Assembly: GCA_023014485.1 (NCBI GenBank)
Contig: JAJOZX010012026.1
Location: 1-64,000 of the forward strand
Source: Bathynomus jamesi
Lineage: Eukaryota; Arthropoda; Malacostraca; Isopoda; Cirolanidae
Direction of reading: 5' to 3'
Length of the DNA: 64,000 nt
The position numbers and the translations under genes are program-made. The notes below the pieces were generated by a model. It searched no databases, was not told where the DNA came from, and worked only from the letters and a program-made list of their open reading frames with translations. This document shows, piece by piece, positions 1 through 9,767 of the stretch (the first letter of the stretch is position 1; each line of letters opens with the position of its first letter).

Positions 1-404
1 ATTTGCATTTGATTTGTTCATCGTAATTATTACGTAATATAGTATACTGTATATAGTAGTATATAAGAGTTTATTGGTAGCATATCATATGACAATTCCC
101 ATAAACATGTGACCTGGATGTTGCCAGTTTTTATTTTTTTCCTGAAACTATTACCTTCTCATAGTTTGTTTCAACAATGCATATATTATCATCTCCACGA
201 GCGTAGACATTGCAAGAAAAGATTCTAACTAAGGATAAGTAAAGTTCTTTCATGGTCACAATATATACTTTTATAGATGTCAAACATAAAAATATAATAA
301 AATTCTATATTAACATAAATCTATATTCGATACACATTTACGTCATGGCTTTAACATCAGTATTTCGTATAGCTTCCTCCAGCATCAATAATAATTTCTT
401 GCAA
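1..404. other. No gene recognised; left flank of Tc1 remnant
   Basis: AT-rich sequence with no protein similarity I recognise. The Tc1 transposase remnant ends at about 405, so this stretch may hold its 3' untranslated part and terminal repeat. I could not pair a terminal inverted repeat here with the far end near 8.1 kb. Confidence 0.4.
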
Positions 405-834
405 TCATTGCGGCATAGAAGAGGCCAGATTGTAGGGAATGTTTGGTGTTCGGCGCAAGCTCTCCCAACTATTCCTCATGTGAGCTAAAAGTGCTTCAAA
501 TGTTCTTTCATTGCGTTGCTCCCATTCGTTAATCATTATTGCCCAAAGGTTTTCAATCGGATTCAAATCAGGAGAACGTGGTGACAGAATTAGATTAATA
601 ATAATCTCTGGGTGATCTTCGTACCACGCTCTCACAACGTTACTCCTATGAATGGGACTGTTATCTTCCATTAAGTAAAATGGTTCCGGTGCTGGAACCA
701 GATACGCACGAACATTGGGTAGCAGCACCTCTTCCAGTATCTGGCAATATTGCTGTCCAGTAAAGCGTCCATCTACTTGAGTCAATTCTCCGACACCATA
801 GCCAGACATCCAGCCCACACACCGAGATTGATGT
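405..834 (-). pseudogene. Tc1/mariner transposase, C-terminal half
   Basis: This is the C-terminal catalytic half of a Tc1-like DDE transposase, which cuts and joins transposon ends. The peptide has the family hallmarks in order: a second catalytic aspartate in 'MEDNSPIH', then 'SPRSPDLNPIENLW' carrying the final acidic residue, with D-to-E spacing in the Tc1 DD34E range. The reading frame continues to a stop at 405. Upstream, the shared stretch 'GWMSGYG' marks the join to the N-terminal half at 7446-8018. One C is missing in this copy of the shared stretch, which shifts the frame there. The gene is split by the gypsy element at 832-7445 and cannot be active. Confidence 0.88.
795..834. repeat. 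Left copy of 40/41-bp junction duplication
   Basis: Tc1 coding sequence starting 'accatagccagacatcc' and ending 'gagattgatgt'. It is repeated at 7444-7484 with one C fewer here. The two copies flank the gypsy element. It is far longer than the 4-6 bp made by LTR-element integrases. Confidence 0.85.
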
Positions 835-2109
835 TGTTGCGGTGGGGTTATCCAATAAACCAATGAAGTTCCGAGTCAATGTGAACCACCCGACAACATT
901 TTTATTTCATGCAATTTTTGTCTACCGGTACGGGGAGAAGACTTACTTCAAAACCAAACACCCAAAGGCGGCTCGTTGGCTGAGGGAGGACGGGCTTCTA
1001 AGAATCCCTGATGCGGTAAACCTTCCCGGAGTCTCGTTGATCCCGACGCGACCCTCCAGGCGTGACCTCGTTATCCTCAGAACAGAGAAACAATGCGATT
1101 AGTTAAGTGTCCCAATGCCCACCGGACTGACCCAACCTCAGGACCTCCCAATATTCCACGAAAAAGGAAACAAAAATGCTCACCACATTCCCGATGACAA
1201 TGCCGTAGCCAAATCAAACTGTAACCTCAACGGGTTGGAAAAACACACTAGAGGAAAAACCATGGACAAACTTTATTGATGGAAAGGGGAGTTTACATTC
1301 TATACAACACATGAAAGGGAGGAAAAAGTTAGAAAAGCGGGGGTTAGGCAGGGTGAAGCAAGGACATTAAGGTAAGTGGGCAGACAAGCAATAAGGTATA
1401 TCTTTCACAAATGTACACGCAGTGTCAATCGCAAGAGCACAATTTCATATATATGTTAACACATGGTCACAGACAACTGGATTTTGGCAAAGCAAGTGAT
1501 CTATCTTGCATTACAATGGTCAAGAGAGGCTCCTTTGGGTTACAATCAAGATGAATCAAGAAACAATGAGGAGTTGCGTCCTGATTCCTTATCTTGAAAC
1601 TTAAATGTCCTTCTTTTAGTTGTTTTTGTTCGCATACAATAATTATACCCTAAATATCCCTGACTAGGCTAAATGGAAAGGAGGCAAGGTGTTATTGATA
1701 CCTGGCCTTAACTGATGTGCAGGTACCACCACTTAAAACTTTCAAAAGGTTCGGGGATGATTGTTCGAGTTCAAGGAGTCAAACGCACTAGATGAATGTC
1801 ATCTAATTTCTGTCTTTCTTAACTTCTAGCTTCAGCAACCGACATTACACGTATACCCAGTCGCACTGTGCACTTTGTTGGCCTGTTCAGATTTGGCAAG
1901 CCTACCCATTTCAGGACTTCTTAAACAAAAAAAAAACCCTTTTTTGTGGTTTGTTTTATCTTTTTAGAACATTAAGCCACAATTCTGACGTTAGATTCTA
2001 TGGGGCTAGATTTTATGGGGGTTATGGCATTCAAACCTGTATGGGAGAGAAAGGATGAAGGTTAAAACACACAACTACCATGATTTGTTAATCAGTGGTC
2101 CCTACTACA
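835..2109 (-). repeat. Single 3' LTR of OTU-gypsy
   Basis: Non-coding ~1.27-kb block between the polypurine tract and the Tc1 junction. On the minus strand it begins TGTAGTAGG and ends GCAACA, the TG...CA ends expected of an LTR. The left limit is ambiguous by 3 bp (832 or 835) because 'tgt' is repeated at the junction. No second copy exists in the window, so the limits rest on the terminal dinucleotides and the adjacent purine tract. Confidence 0.65.
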
Positions 2110-2122
2110 TTCCCCCCTTCGA
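2110..2122 (-). promoter_or_regulatory. Polypurine tract of OTU-gypsy
   Basis: Minus strand 'gaaggggggaa' directly precedes the LTR start TGTAGTAGG. A purine run at this position is the usual primer for plus-strand DNA synthesis in LTR retroelements. Confidence 0.65.
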
Positions 2123-2400
2123 GCGGCAGAGCCACTCAAAAAGACCAATCCACCAGGGAACCACTCTCGTCCCAACAGATCCAAATACCATCCCTAGCAA
2201 AATCTCTCCTTCCATTTAGCAATGCCTTACAATAATCTATTTACATTAATTCACAAAAATCCTTAGAATTTCCTTTCCATTTTACATAGATTCTAACTAG
2301 CTAACTTTATTAAACATGGAACTACTGATTTTGAACTGGCAATTCTAAAAAGTTTAAACATAAATAACCCAAACACATTCACATGATAATATTCCGGAAT

Positions 2401-3480
2401 CTACCGATGCAAGTCATGGTCATACTCAACTGGTTTCTTCGGGACGTGGGAAAGATCCATGACTGGTCCGCGGGAGCGGGTTTGTGGAGGAGAACTGCCG
2501 GTTAATGCCGGGAGCACCTCCCCCAGCCGTCTTCGGGTGACCACCAATCGCTCTCGAGATCTCCTCCGGTTTTCCTGAATCAGGGCACGTCCCTCTAAAA
2601 CCAGCTCTCTCATGGGTGACAGACTCAATCTAATCGGGCGCCCATCCTCATGACCAGCATCAAGACCCTGTTCACACAAACTTATCTGGCCTTCCAATAA
2701 CTGGTATATCTCCTCCCTATCCTCCTGTATGAACTCTAGAGTTACCTCTAACGATTTCACTAGGGAGGAAGAGTCTGGAGAAGATAAACCACTTGACCCA
2801 GCGACACTACAAGGGGAACTATGGTGAGGTGGACTATCACAACTACCCAATTTATCATCCACGGGCGGTTCCCGTGCCTGGCCAGTCACATGGGGAATCG
2901 GCGACATCTCACCAATCGCATTATCCAAATCACTACTGGGCATTCAGGACAATCTCGGAATGTGACTTTTCCCACTCGCGACTCCGGTCTGAGAATGGGC
3001 CTAACAATAGAGGCATCGGGGAAGCCTGAGAAATCCGGAGGATTGTCAGGAAACCCCAAGAAATCTCGACGACTATCAGGAGACTCTGACAACCTTGGAG
3101 AAGTGCCAGGAAAACCTGAGAAATCCGGTTCAGTTGAACCAAGTGAACTCTCCGATGATTCACTGGAAGACTCCCCAGAAGAGTCCAGCGCTACAGAAAT
3201 CCAAGGATGCACCAAGGGTACCCCCTGCTTTCCCGATTCCACCTCATCATGAGAATCACTAGAAGAATCCCACAAACTTTCTTCAGATGACTTTTCGAAC
3301 AGATAGGCATAGTTTGGGACTTCATTCGGACAAGAATATTCCTGATCAGGTACATCAGGCTGATCTTCTGGGATAACCCAGGGAAGTTTTACCAATCGGG
3401 AGTAGCTTGGATGGTTCCTGAGAAAAATAGGAGCCTCCTTCCAAGCGCGTAACTGTGTGTGATGGGCACGTGATGATGTT
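2401..3480 (-). pseudogene. OTU-gypsy pol C-terminal tail (frameshifted)
   Basis: Two overlapping minus-strand frames (3395-2886 and 2943-2401) continue the polyprotein after integrase. A shift near 3480 separates them from the main frame and another near 2940 separates them from each other. The first part is acidic and Ser/Pro-rich with about four repeats of a 'DFSGFP'-like motif (DFSGFP, DFLGFP, DFSGFP). The second ends in 'PPQTRSRGPVMDL', like the basic TRSRGP-type tails of many gypsy polyproteins. The rest I do not recognise. Whether the shifts are decay or programmed is not shown; decay is simpler. Confidence 0.6.
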
Positions 3481-5632
3481 AAGAATGGTTGGTCATTTGG
3501 GTAGGCTGGAGAATCACATAAGTGACTCCATTTGACTCTACCCGATCAATACAAAATGGGCCACAATATTTGGGGAGAAGCTTGTTCATGACAAGGTGCC
3601 CCTTTTGGACTACCTTCCTGATCACCAGCTGTCCTCTAGAGAAGGAACAAAAACTAGGGTGACCAGGAACCCATTGTCCTTGAATCTGAGCCGAGATAAG
3701 GGCTGGAATTGGGTCTGGATGCGAGTTAGCCAATAAAAATTGCGCTGGAGACATCGTTAACTCCGTATGCACAGTACCATTGTATGATATGATGGCTCTG
3801 GGAAGATGTAAATCCCATGAGCTAGGACCTTGAACAAGGTTTCTAAGAAACTCTCCAATGGTACGGTTGACTCTCTCGACTGCCCCATTCCCTTCAGGAC
3901 GATTTGGTGTCGTAAAAACATGAACGATGCCATACTGAGCTAACATTTGCTCAAATTCTTGACCCCTGAATTCAGGCCCATTATCGGTTAATAACCGACA
4001 TGGCCTCCTCAACAAAGTAGGCAGGACACGGGTCTCGAACAATCTTGCGATGGTGCGGGAAGTCTTATTCATGATTGGGATGGCTACCACCCACTTTGAA
4101 TGGTGGTCTACGACTACCAGACAACCAATGTTCCCTCGAGACGTCTTTGGGAACACTACCAAGTCGGCAGCCACCAATTCAAAAGGTGACCTGGTCATGA
4201 TCTTTAAGGTAGGTGGACCCTTAATTTGACTTGAGACTTTGTTCAGTTGGCACTGTGAACATGACGTGACCACTTCCTGTACAACCTGATACAATCGAGG
4301 ATGAAATACGTCTCGAGAAAGAACTTCCAGGACTTTATTACGGCCAACATGGGCCATTTCAAGATGGACACTGATGGCAAGTTCAATCAGGAAGTTAAAT
4401 GAGATCAAGTTCTGTGGATACAGTTCAAGATCTAACGAGTCGTATTTAACTAGAATCCCATTTTCTATATAGATGTCTTTAAGATAGCGGTTGTACCGAG
4501 ATAAGTTTCTCGGGCAACGGGCATTCGCATTCCTTCTCCCTAGATAATTCCTAAGCCTGCGCAAGTCTAGATCGTTTCTCTGCAATGTTTCAACATTAAC
4601 CCGTTCGAGAAGAGAATACGGCCTAACGTTTCCGATAATGATCACTTCAGGACCCTCTGATGGGTCTACTGCCGTTGCCAAGAAGGTAGCGACCACTTCT
4701 CCCTCCTTCAGGACGCTATCATTGGATAGATCTAGCACTAGTCCTGAAGTAGTCATGAAATTTGCTCCAAGCAAAAAGCATGATGGGAGAGAACCATCAT
4801 CCATGATAGCAAATGGATGGTCTTTTGCTTTCACTTGCGTTCTCAATGATACATCCAAATTTACGAATTTGGTCACCATGACCCGACGTTCAGCCATCCC
4901 TTGTATATTTACAATTATGTCTTTTGAGTAATCTTCCTGCTCACCTAATATGGTTTTCCAGGTAGTCTCAGACACCAAACTAATCTCAGCTCCGGAATCC
5001 ACGAGAGCACAATAAGTCTGGCCATTGCATTCAAGAGGAACAATTGCTCTAGATCGAGACGAATGAGCACATACGATATCCACTTGATACTCAGGAAAAT
5101 GCAGGTTAACCTCCTGCCCCTGAGGATCAGGGTTTTCATGGCTATCCATAATTGGGTTCACTGGATCCGGATCTGAGTCAGTGGCGTCATAAGAATTAAT
5201 GGTGTTTATGAGCGACAGGTTATTAGCGTGGAATGTGTTCGTTTCCTGCAACAAGTTAAAGTGTATCCCACCCAAGCACTGAAGGTGTACCCTTTCTCTG
5301 CTATCATCCCCCACTCCTGCGGGGACTTGAAACACGAGGGGATGAGTTGAACCAAAATGCAGGACAATATCCAGATTGTATAAATGACTGCAAACCAGCA
5401 AAACTTCAAGAGTCATGGGCTGACCAGCCAACGTCATCAACCGAAGACTTTGCTTTTTCTTTGCATTCAATTGGATCTTATATCGTGAGGGTTTCGTCAT
5501 CAGTTCACCCACGAGCTGCTTCCTGAGCGAGGTGACACTGTCCGGACATTCCTTTTCCAAAACTTGAGTCAAGACATGCAAGAGACATTCGATTAATGAG
5601 TCACCCCCTCCGTCTGGTTTAAAAAGCACCAT
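3479..5632 (-). CDS. Gypsy polyprotein part 2: OTU-protease-integrase
   Basis: A 717-residue frame. Residues 1-135 look like an OTU-type cysteine-protease fold: 'DGGGDSL' near residue 7 at the position of the usual DGNCLF motif, and 'GGIHFNLL' with the expected late histidine at 124. Residues 205-300 are a retropepsin: 'ALVDSGAEISLVS' with catalytic Asp212, and 'LLGANFM'. Residues about 420-600 are an integrase: zinc-binding H423/H428/C458/C461, then Asp490, Asp550 ('LLTDNGPEF') and Glu586, a D,D35E spacing. The start ATG lies 16 bp after the stop of the RT frame, in another frame. The OTU nucleophile position appears to be Ser12, not Cys, so protease activity of that domain is doubtful. Confidence 0.85.
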   Translation of the reverse strand: MVLFKPDGGGDSLIECLLHVLTQVLEKECPDSVTSLRKQLVGELMTKPSRYKIQLNAKKKQSLRLMTLAGQPMTLEVLLVCSHLYNLDIVLHFGSTHPLVFQVPAGVGDDSRERVHLQCLGGIHFNLLQETNTFHANNLSLINTINSYDATDSDPDPVNPIMDSHENPDPQGQEVNLHFPEYQVDIVCAHSSRSRAIVPLECNGQTYCALVDSGAEISLVSETTWKTILGEQEDYSKDIIVNIQGMAERRVMVTKFVNLDVSLRTQVKAKDHPFAIMDDGSLPSCFLLGANFMTTSGLVLDLSNDSVLKEGEVVATFLATAVDPSEGPEVIIIGNVRPYSLLERVNVETLQRNDLDLRRLRNYLGRRNANARCPRNLSRYNRYLKDIYIENGILVKYDSLDLELYPQNLISFNFLIELAISVHLEMAHVGRNKVLEVLSRDVFHPRLYQVVQEVVTSCSQCQLNKVSSQIKGPPTLKIMTRSPFELVAADLVVFPKTSRGNIGCLVVVDHHSKWVVAIPIMNKTSRTIARLFETRVLPTLLRRPCRLLTDNGPEFRGQEFEQMLAQYGIVHVFTTPNRPEGNGAVERVNRTIGEFLRNLVQGPSSWDLHLPRAIISYNGTVHTELTMSPAQFLLANSHPDPIPALISAQIQGQWVPGHPSFCSFSRGQLVIRKVVQKGHLVMNKLLPKYCGPFCIDRVESNGVTYVILQPTQMTNHS

Positions 5633-5648
5633 TAATCCCTTTGGAAAA

Positions 5649-7445
5649 TCAGGGGGTCACTTCTGTCCCATCTTCCTGGGGTGTCTGGAAATGGCGTGAT
5701 AAAGTGTCAGCAGCTTGATTTTCTTTTCCTGGTATGTAATGGAGTTCAAAATCAAACTCGGCCAGGTCTTCTAGCGTCCGAGCAATTCTATCGTTTACCA
5801 GTTTCATGTTGTGGAGGTAAAATAAAGCCTGATGGTCCGTATTTAAGACAAAAGGGATGCCATATAAGAAGGCGCGAAAAGTTTTCACACCCCATCGCAT
5901 TGCGGCTAGTTCGCGTTCAGTCACGGAATATTTACGTTGGGGTTTCGAGAAGGTCATGGAGGCATGTGCGATAATCCTAACCCTCCCATCTTGAACTTGA
6001 GTTAAGCATGCTCCGGCGCCGATAGCAGAGGCATCCACCCATAGGTTTATCTTTTCGGCAGTTTCCCGATAATCTGGAAATGCAAGCTCTATCTCCCTCT
6101 GCATCTCAGTCTTGAGTGCATCAAAAGAAGACTCCATTTCAGATGTCCATTGAAGATTAGTCGAAGCGGATTTACCAGTGAGCTCTGACAAGGGTTTTGC
6201 GAGAGGGGAACATTGCGGTAGGAATTTTCGTTGGAAGTTGATGAGTCCAAGAAATTCCCTCAATTCACGAATGGTGGTAGGTTTCGGGAAGTTACTAACC
6301 TTTTCCATATATTCTGGAGACTTTGATAATCCACTAGAGCTAACTGTGTGCCCTAAGAAGGGTACTTTTGACTTGAACCATCTGCACTTTGGAGGCTTGA
6401 TCTTAATCCCATGATCTTCCAGGACTTTCAAAACACTGCCTACTAACTTCAGGTGAGCTGCAAAAGTCTTTTCCATAATCAAGATGTCATCAATATAAAC
6501 CAGCACGTTCTTTCTGGAAAAACTCTTCAGGACTTCCTGCATTTCACGTTGAAAAGCTGATGGAGCATTCCTCAAGCCGAAACTGAGTTTTCTGAACCGC
6601 CAATGGCCATGAGGTGTTGAGAATGCGGTATAGTCACGACTATCCTCTTCAATGGGCATTTGATAGTAGCCGCGGACAAGGTCTAGGGTCGTGAAGTACC
6701 TTACTCCATGGAGACTATATACCGAATCAGTAAGGTTGGCCATCGGGAACCTATCTGGCTTGGTAATTTTATTCAACTTGCGATAGTCAACGCATAACCG
6801 GATGGAACCATCCGGCTTTCTAATCGGGACTACCGGAGCACTCCATGGTGAAGTAGTAGGTTCAATAATACCCAGTTCATGAAGTTCTTGACACTGATCT
6901 TCAATTACCTGTGTGATAGGTTCTGGGAATCTCCTTGGACGTTGAAAAATTGGGGTTTCATCGTAGAGTTCGATGCGGTGTGGGGTCATTCTTGCTGCAC
7001 CAACATCGGCATCTCCACGACTCAATACTTCCTTTCGGGATTCCAACAGGCGATGAACACTTTCCTTCTGGTCTGGGGTTAACCCATCCAGGCTTATTCC
7101 TGACTGTATACGCTCTGGAGTCCAATCTTGAAGAGTTGGAGACACTTGACTCGGGCCTACATCTCCCTGCGTCGCAGTTCTACACTGGAGCACATTACTT
7201 TCATGTTCAGGTATAACGATTGTGTACATGTATCCTATTAGGTCTCCCTTTTTAATCTTTCCCAATGACTTCCCCCTTGTATACAATAAAACTGACGGTT
7301 GCTCAACATTCATGATACCTGGCACTCCGATTACCTTATCCCCTAAATGAGCATTCACTGCACTACCATCATAAAACCACATGCTTGCCCCTTGTGAACA
7401 TGCGCAAGGACCATTCAATTCACTTTCTCTCCCCTCCCACTCTAC
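5649..7445 (-). CDS. Gypsy polyprotein part 1: RT-RNase H (5' truncated)
   Basis: Reverse transcriptase and RNase H of a Ty3/gypsy element. The open frame itself starts at 7673, but roughly its first 78 codons are out-of-frame Tc1 sequence, so the true element begins about 7445. A linker with 'GKIKKGDLIGYMY' precedes RT, as in gypsy elements. RT motifs are 'PFWSAP'-like 'TSPWSAPVVPIRK', 'LCVDYRKLN', 'FTTLDLVRGYYQMP', 'FGLRNAPSAFQ' and the catalytic 'YIDD'. RNase H follows with 'LWVDASAIGAGA' and 'NTDHQALFYL'. It ends 'DTLSRHFQTP' before the stop. The frame is intact, but the gag and protease expected upstream are absent. Confidence 0.88.
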   Translation of the reverse strand, partial: VEWEGRESELNGPCACSQGASMWFYDGSAVNAHLGDKVIGVPGIMNVEQPSVLLYTRGKSLGKIKKGDLIGYMYTIVIPEHESNVLQCRTATQGDVGPSQVSPTLQDWTPERIQSGISLDGLTPDQKESVHRLLESRKEVLSRGDADVGAARMTPHRIELYDETPIFQRPRRFPEPITQVIEDQCQELHELGIIEPTTSPWSAPVVPIRKPDGSIRLCVDYRKLNKITKPDRFPMANLTDSVYSLHGVRYFTTLDLVRGYYQMPIEEDSRDYTAFSTPHGHWRFRKLSFGLRNAPSAFQREMQEVLKSFSRKNVLVYIDDILIMEKTFAAHLKLVGSVLKVLEDHGIKIKPPKCRWFKSKVPFLGHTVSSSGLSKSPEYMEKVSNFPKPTTIRELREFLGLINFQRKFLPQCSPLAKPLSELTGKSASTNLQWTSEMESSFDALKTEMQREIELAFPDYRETAEKINLWVDASAIGAGACLTQVQDGRVRIIAHASMTFSKPQRKYSVTERELAAMRWGVKTFRAFLYGIPFVLNTDHQALFYLHNMKLVNDRIARTLEDLAEFDFELHYIPGKENQAADTLSRHFQTPQEDGTEVTP

Positions 7446-7484
7446 CATAGCCAGACATCCAGCCCCACACACCGAGATTGATGT
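7444..7484. repeat. Right copy of 40/41-bp junction duplication
   Basis: The 41-bp partner of 795-834. After this copy the Tc1 gene continues rightward, whereas after the left copy the gypsy LTR begins. Confidence 0.85.
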
Positions 7485-8018
7485 GACCACTACGTTTGCT
7501 CGGGAAAACATTTCCTTCTTCATAGCGTTTTCCGCGCTGCCTCCAACAATGCAGGGAACCATGACTATCTGTTGAAAATGTTTTTTCGTCACAGTACACA
7601 ACTTTTCCCCAGAATTCTTCCTCCTGCGGCAAGTATTGCAAGGCAAATCCCATCCGCGCCTCTTTATGCTCAATCGTCAATGCAGGTTTTATAGCTGGAC
7701 GGCGAGAAAATACCCTGCCTCGTGAAGTCTGTTGTTCACTGTATTTGCGCTACAACGAAGGTTCAGGTGTCTGTAAATATGTGTCGCTGGAACAAACGGA
7801 TGCTCTCTGGCATGATTAACAATCGCAGCATCTTCCTCTTGAGATGTTGAACGCGGAGGACCAGACCTCGGCAAAGTAGCGATTGAGTTTTCTGCTTCAT
7901 ACCGATGAATCCACCGTTCCACAGTGCTTCGCTGAACGTCTAGTCGTCTTGATATTTCTCTTATTGGCACACCATATTCATGCAATGTCACCATTGCTCC
8001 CCGTATTGCCTGGGTCAT
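7446..8018 (-). pseudogene. Tc1/mariner transposase, N-terminal half
   Basis: Starts at 8018 with a helix-turn-helix DNA-binding region: 'GVPIREISRRLDVQRSTVERW' is cut here to its core 'REISRRLDVQRSTVERWIHR', followed by 'LPRSGPPRSTS' and a second helical block ending 'NNRLHEAG'. A one-base loss near 7705 shifts the frame; the next frame has the 'RRPAIKPALT' linker of the family and the first catalytic aspartate in 'YCDEKTFSTDSHG'. The frame reaches 'VWGWMSGYG' and is then cut by the gypsy insertion. Its remainder is at 405-834. Together they make one dead Tc1 gene. Confidence 0.88.
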
Positions 8019-9039
8019 CTTTGTGTAAATGGCTTATGTGAAGCGTGCTGGGACGATAAAGGAAATGAGGATACCATGCACCCCTTCTGAAATTGATTTC
8101 GGTTGTGAAGGGTACCAACCCTTCGAATGGTAATAATATTCAGCCAATTTCCTATTTTGTTGAACATATGCATAAAAAATTCGTCTTAAAAGCCAAGGAT
8201 CCAAAGATTGTCAGCAATAGTTCATATCCCAACTGAATATAGTCAGCCATGAACAGTATAATCATATTTTATTTCCATAACTATTCATGACTACTCTGTC
8301 ATAGTAAATAACCTTATTATGACTAAGGTAGTAGTGGTAATTCTGAGTGGCGGCCTCTAGCCACATACGTTAAACCTATCAGTGCGTCTAAGACCAGACT
8401 CTTCTGTTTCTGTCAATTCATTGTTAGTTTAAGGTATTTTGCTCTTTGTCTTTCTAGGTCTAGGGCATTAAAATAAATATTTGAGTTTGTGTTTAGCATT
8501 TCCTCCTCCCTTCGTAATTCCCCACCCAACCTCGTTTCCTTCGACATAACAACGCTTACCTCCATCCTCATTCCACTTCCTTCATTAAACCTATTATCGC
8601 TTTTACTGTCCCTTCCTTCCATCCTTCAATGCCAGCGTTCTTAAACCTAACACATAAATTATATAATATGGAATCTAACACCTTAGATCTCTACGCATTC
8701 ATGTTACTTGAAGACGCCTGTGTCTTAGGGGAATCTAAGTGTTGAGAGTGGGCTTGAGGGGTAGTCTATAGATTATTACAGATGACCTTCAACGCTCCAA
8801 CTATTTAAAAATGATTATTTATTACGCACATCATATGGCATAATGCACACATGAATTTAAGTATCTCTTACACCGTTAGAGCAGTTATGTGCACCAATCC
8901 GAACACACCTCCGCTGCCATAAGGACCGCCCATTTTATACCTAACAGACTAGCTTGGGACGAGACAGAGGCGCGAGACTTCTTGTAAGCACTGTACATGG
9001 CAATAACTGAAATTTATTAGCTAAATATACATACTTAAT
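8019..9039. other. No gene recognised
   Basis: The first ~100 bp should hold the 5' end of the Tc1 element. The rest is AT-rich with no coding similarity I recognise. Part of it (about 8750-9040) could be untranslated hAT or LTR sequence, but no paired ends were found. Confidence 0.35.
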
Positions 9040-9650
9040 TAAGAACTATTATTAAAAAGATCTTTATTGGCCTTTAAGAAAACAAGCTTCTCGAAAGTTG
9101 CATCTAAGAGAGTGCCTCGTTTTGGACACAGTATATCCTTCCCTACTAAAAAAAACCCGCTCAACAGCGGCACTACAAAGTATAGGAGTGTTAAGTTTAA
9201 TCAACATATTTTTAAAGTTAGTGGATGGGAAGGATGCAGAGCTAACGTGCTGTGAAGGCCCAGATGAGAGGAATGATGAAACCTCTGTTCAACTTAGGTT
9301 CCTCCCTGCTCCAGGATTCTTCACCTTTTTACTTTGACAGTGCTGTCAGTGTAGGCGTAGGGGTAGAGGGTGGATGGGGGTAGGCTGCCAGCATGCCAAC
9401 AGCCAACATGCACACCTCACTCATAGTGAAGGGACAAATTTTTAACGGTTAATGAATAATGAGTGAGGATCAAAAGAAACTAATTGCAAGCTACAATAAA
9501 AAAGTAATAAGTAACGACTAACAAATGTATTTCTCTAAAAAAGTAATATCGTTACTGAAAGAGTTACTTGATCTGAAATGTAATGCCGTTACCGCTACCA
9601 TTACTAAAAAAGTATCACCACTACTTGTAATGCGTTACTGCCCAGCTCTG
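9040..9650 (-). mobile_element. hAT transposon remnant
   Basis: The right end reads, on the minus strand, CAGAGCTGGGCAGTAACGC, a typical hAT terminal sequence, followed by ~200 bp rich in GTAAC/GTTAC steps. It sits inside a LINE reverse transcriptase just after 'NENYDVI'. The transposase scrap at 9070-9225 lies only ~430 bp in, so most of the gene is deleted. I could not find the other terminus or the second copy of an 8-bp target duplication. Confidence 0.65.
9070..9225 (-). pseudogene. hAT transposase C-terminal dimerisation scrap
   Basis: Translating the minus strand gives 'LNTPILCSAAVERVFFSREG' and then a basic and hydrophobic run ending near 'CFLKG'. This matches the hAT C-terminal dimerisation motif (S-A-A-V-E-R-x-F-S). 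The usual second serine-rich spacing is kept, but no complete domain remains. Confidence 0.65.
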
Positions 9651-9767
9651 ATTACATCATAGTTTTCATTACTTTCCAGTGCATCAATAATGTTGTTGTA
9701 GTGTTCCATTAGTTGTGATAGGCATAATCTGTCTGACCAAAATCCATGTTTAATAACACTGGTCAAC
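9651..9767 (-). pseudogene. LINE reverse transcriptase fragment
   Basis: Minus-strand peptide 'KHGFWSDRLCLSQLMEHYN' followed by 'ALESNENYDVI' matches the QHGFRxGRS...DVIYLDF segment of CR1/Jockey-group LINE reverse transcriptases. It is cut on the left by the hAT end, exactly where 'YLDFSKAFDK' should follow, and on the right by the DNA transposon at 9768-11730. Earlier parts of the same enzyme are at 11739-12090 and 13021-13190. Confidence 0.75.

Larger units (their letters stand above)
832..7445 (-). mobile_element. 5'-truncated Ty3/gypsy element with OTU domain
   Basis: LTR retrotransposon on the minus strand, inserted in a Tc1 element. Reading right to left it has a linker and RT-RNaseH (7445-5649), then OTU-protease-integrase (5632-3479), a C-terminal tail (about 3480-2401), a polypurine tract near 2112-2120 and one LTR (about 835-2109). 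No gag, primer-binding site or 5' LTR is present: the right end stops abruptly inside pol at the Tc1 junction. Gypsy elements normally run gag-PR-RT-RH-INT, so protease and integrase lying together after RNase H, preceded by OTU, is unusual. Only two frameshifts are evident, both in the C-terminal tail, so the insertion is not very old. Confidence 0.85.

Noticed and set aside
7446..7673. N-terminal 78 residues of the open frame that leads into gypsy RT
   Set aside because: This part is Tc1 transposase DNA read out of frame across the junction, not part of the gypsy protein.
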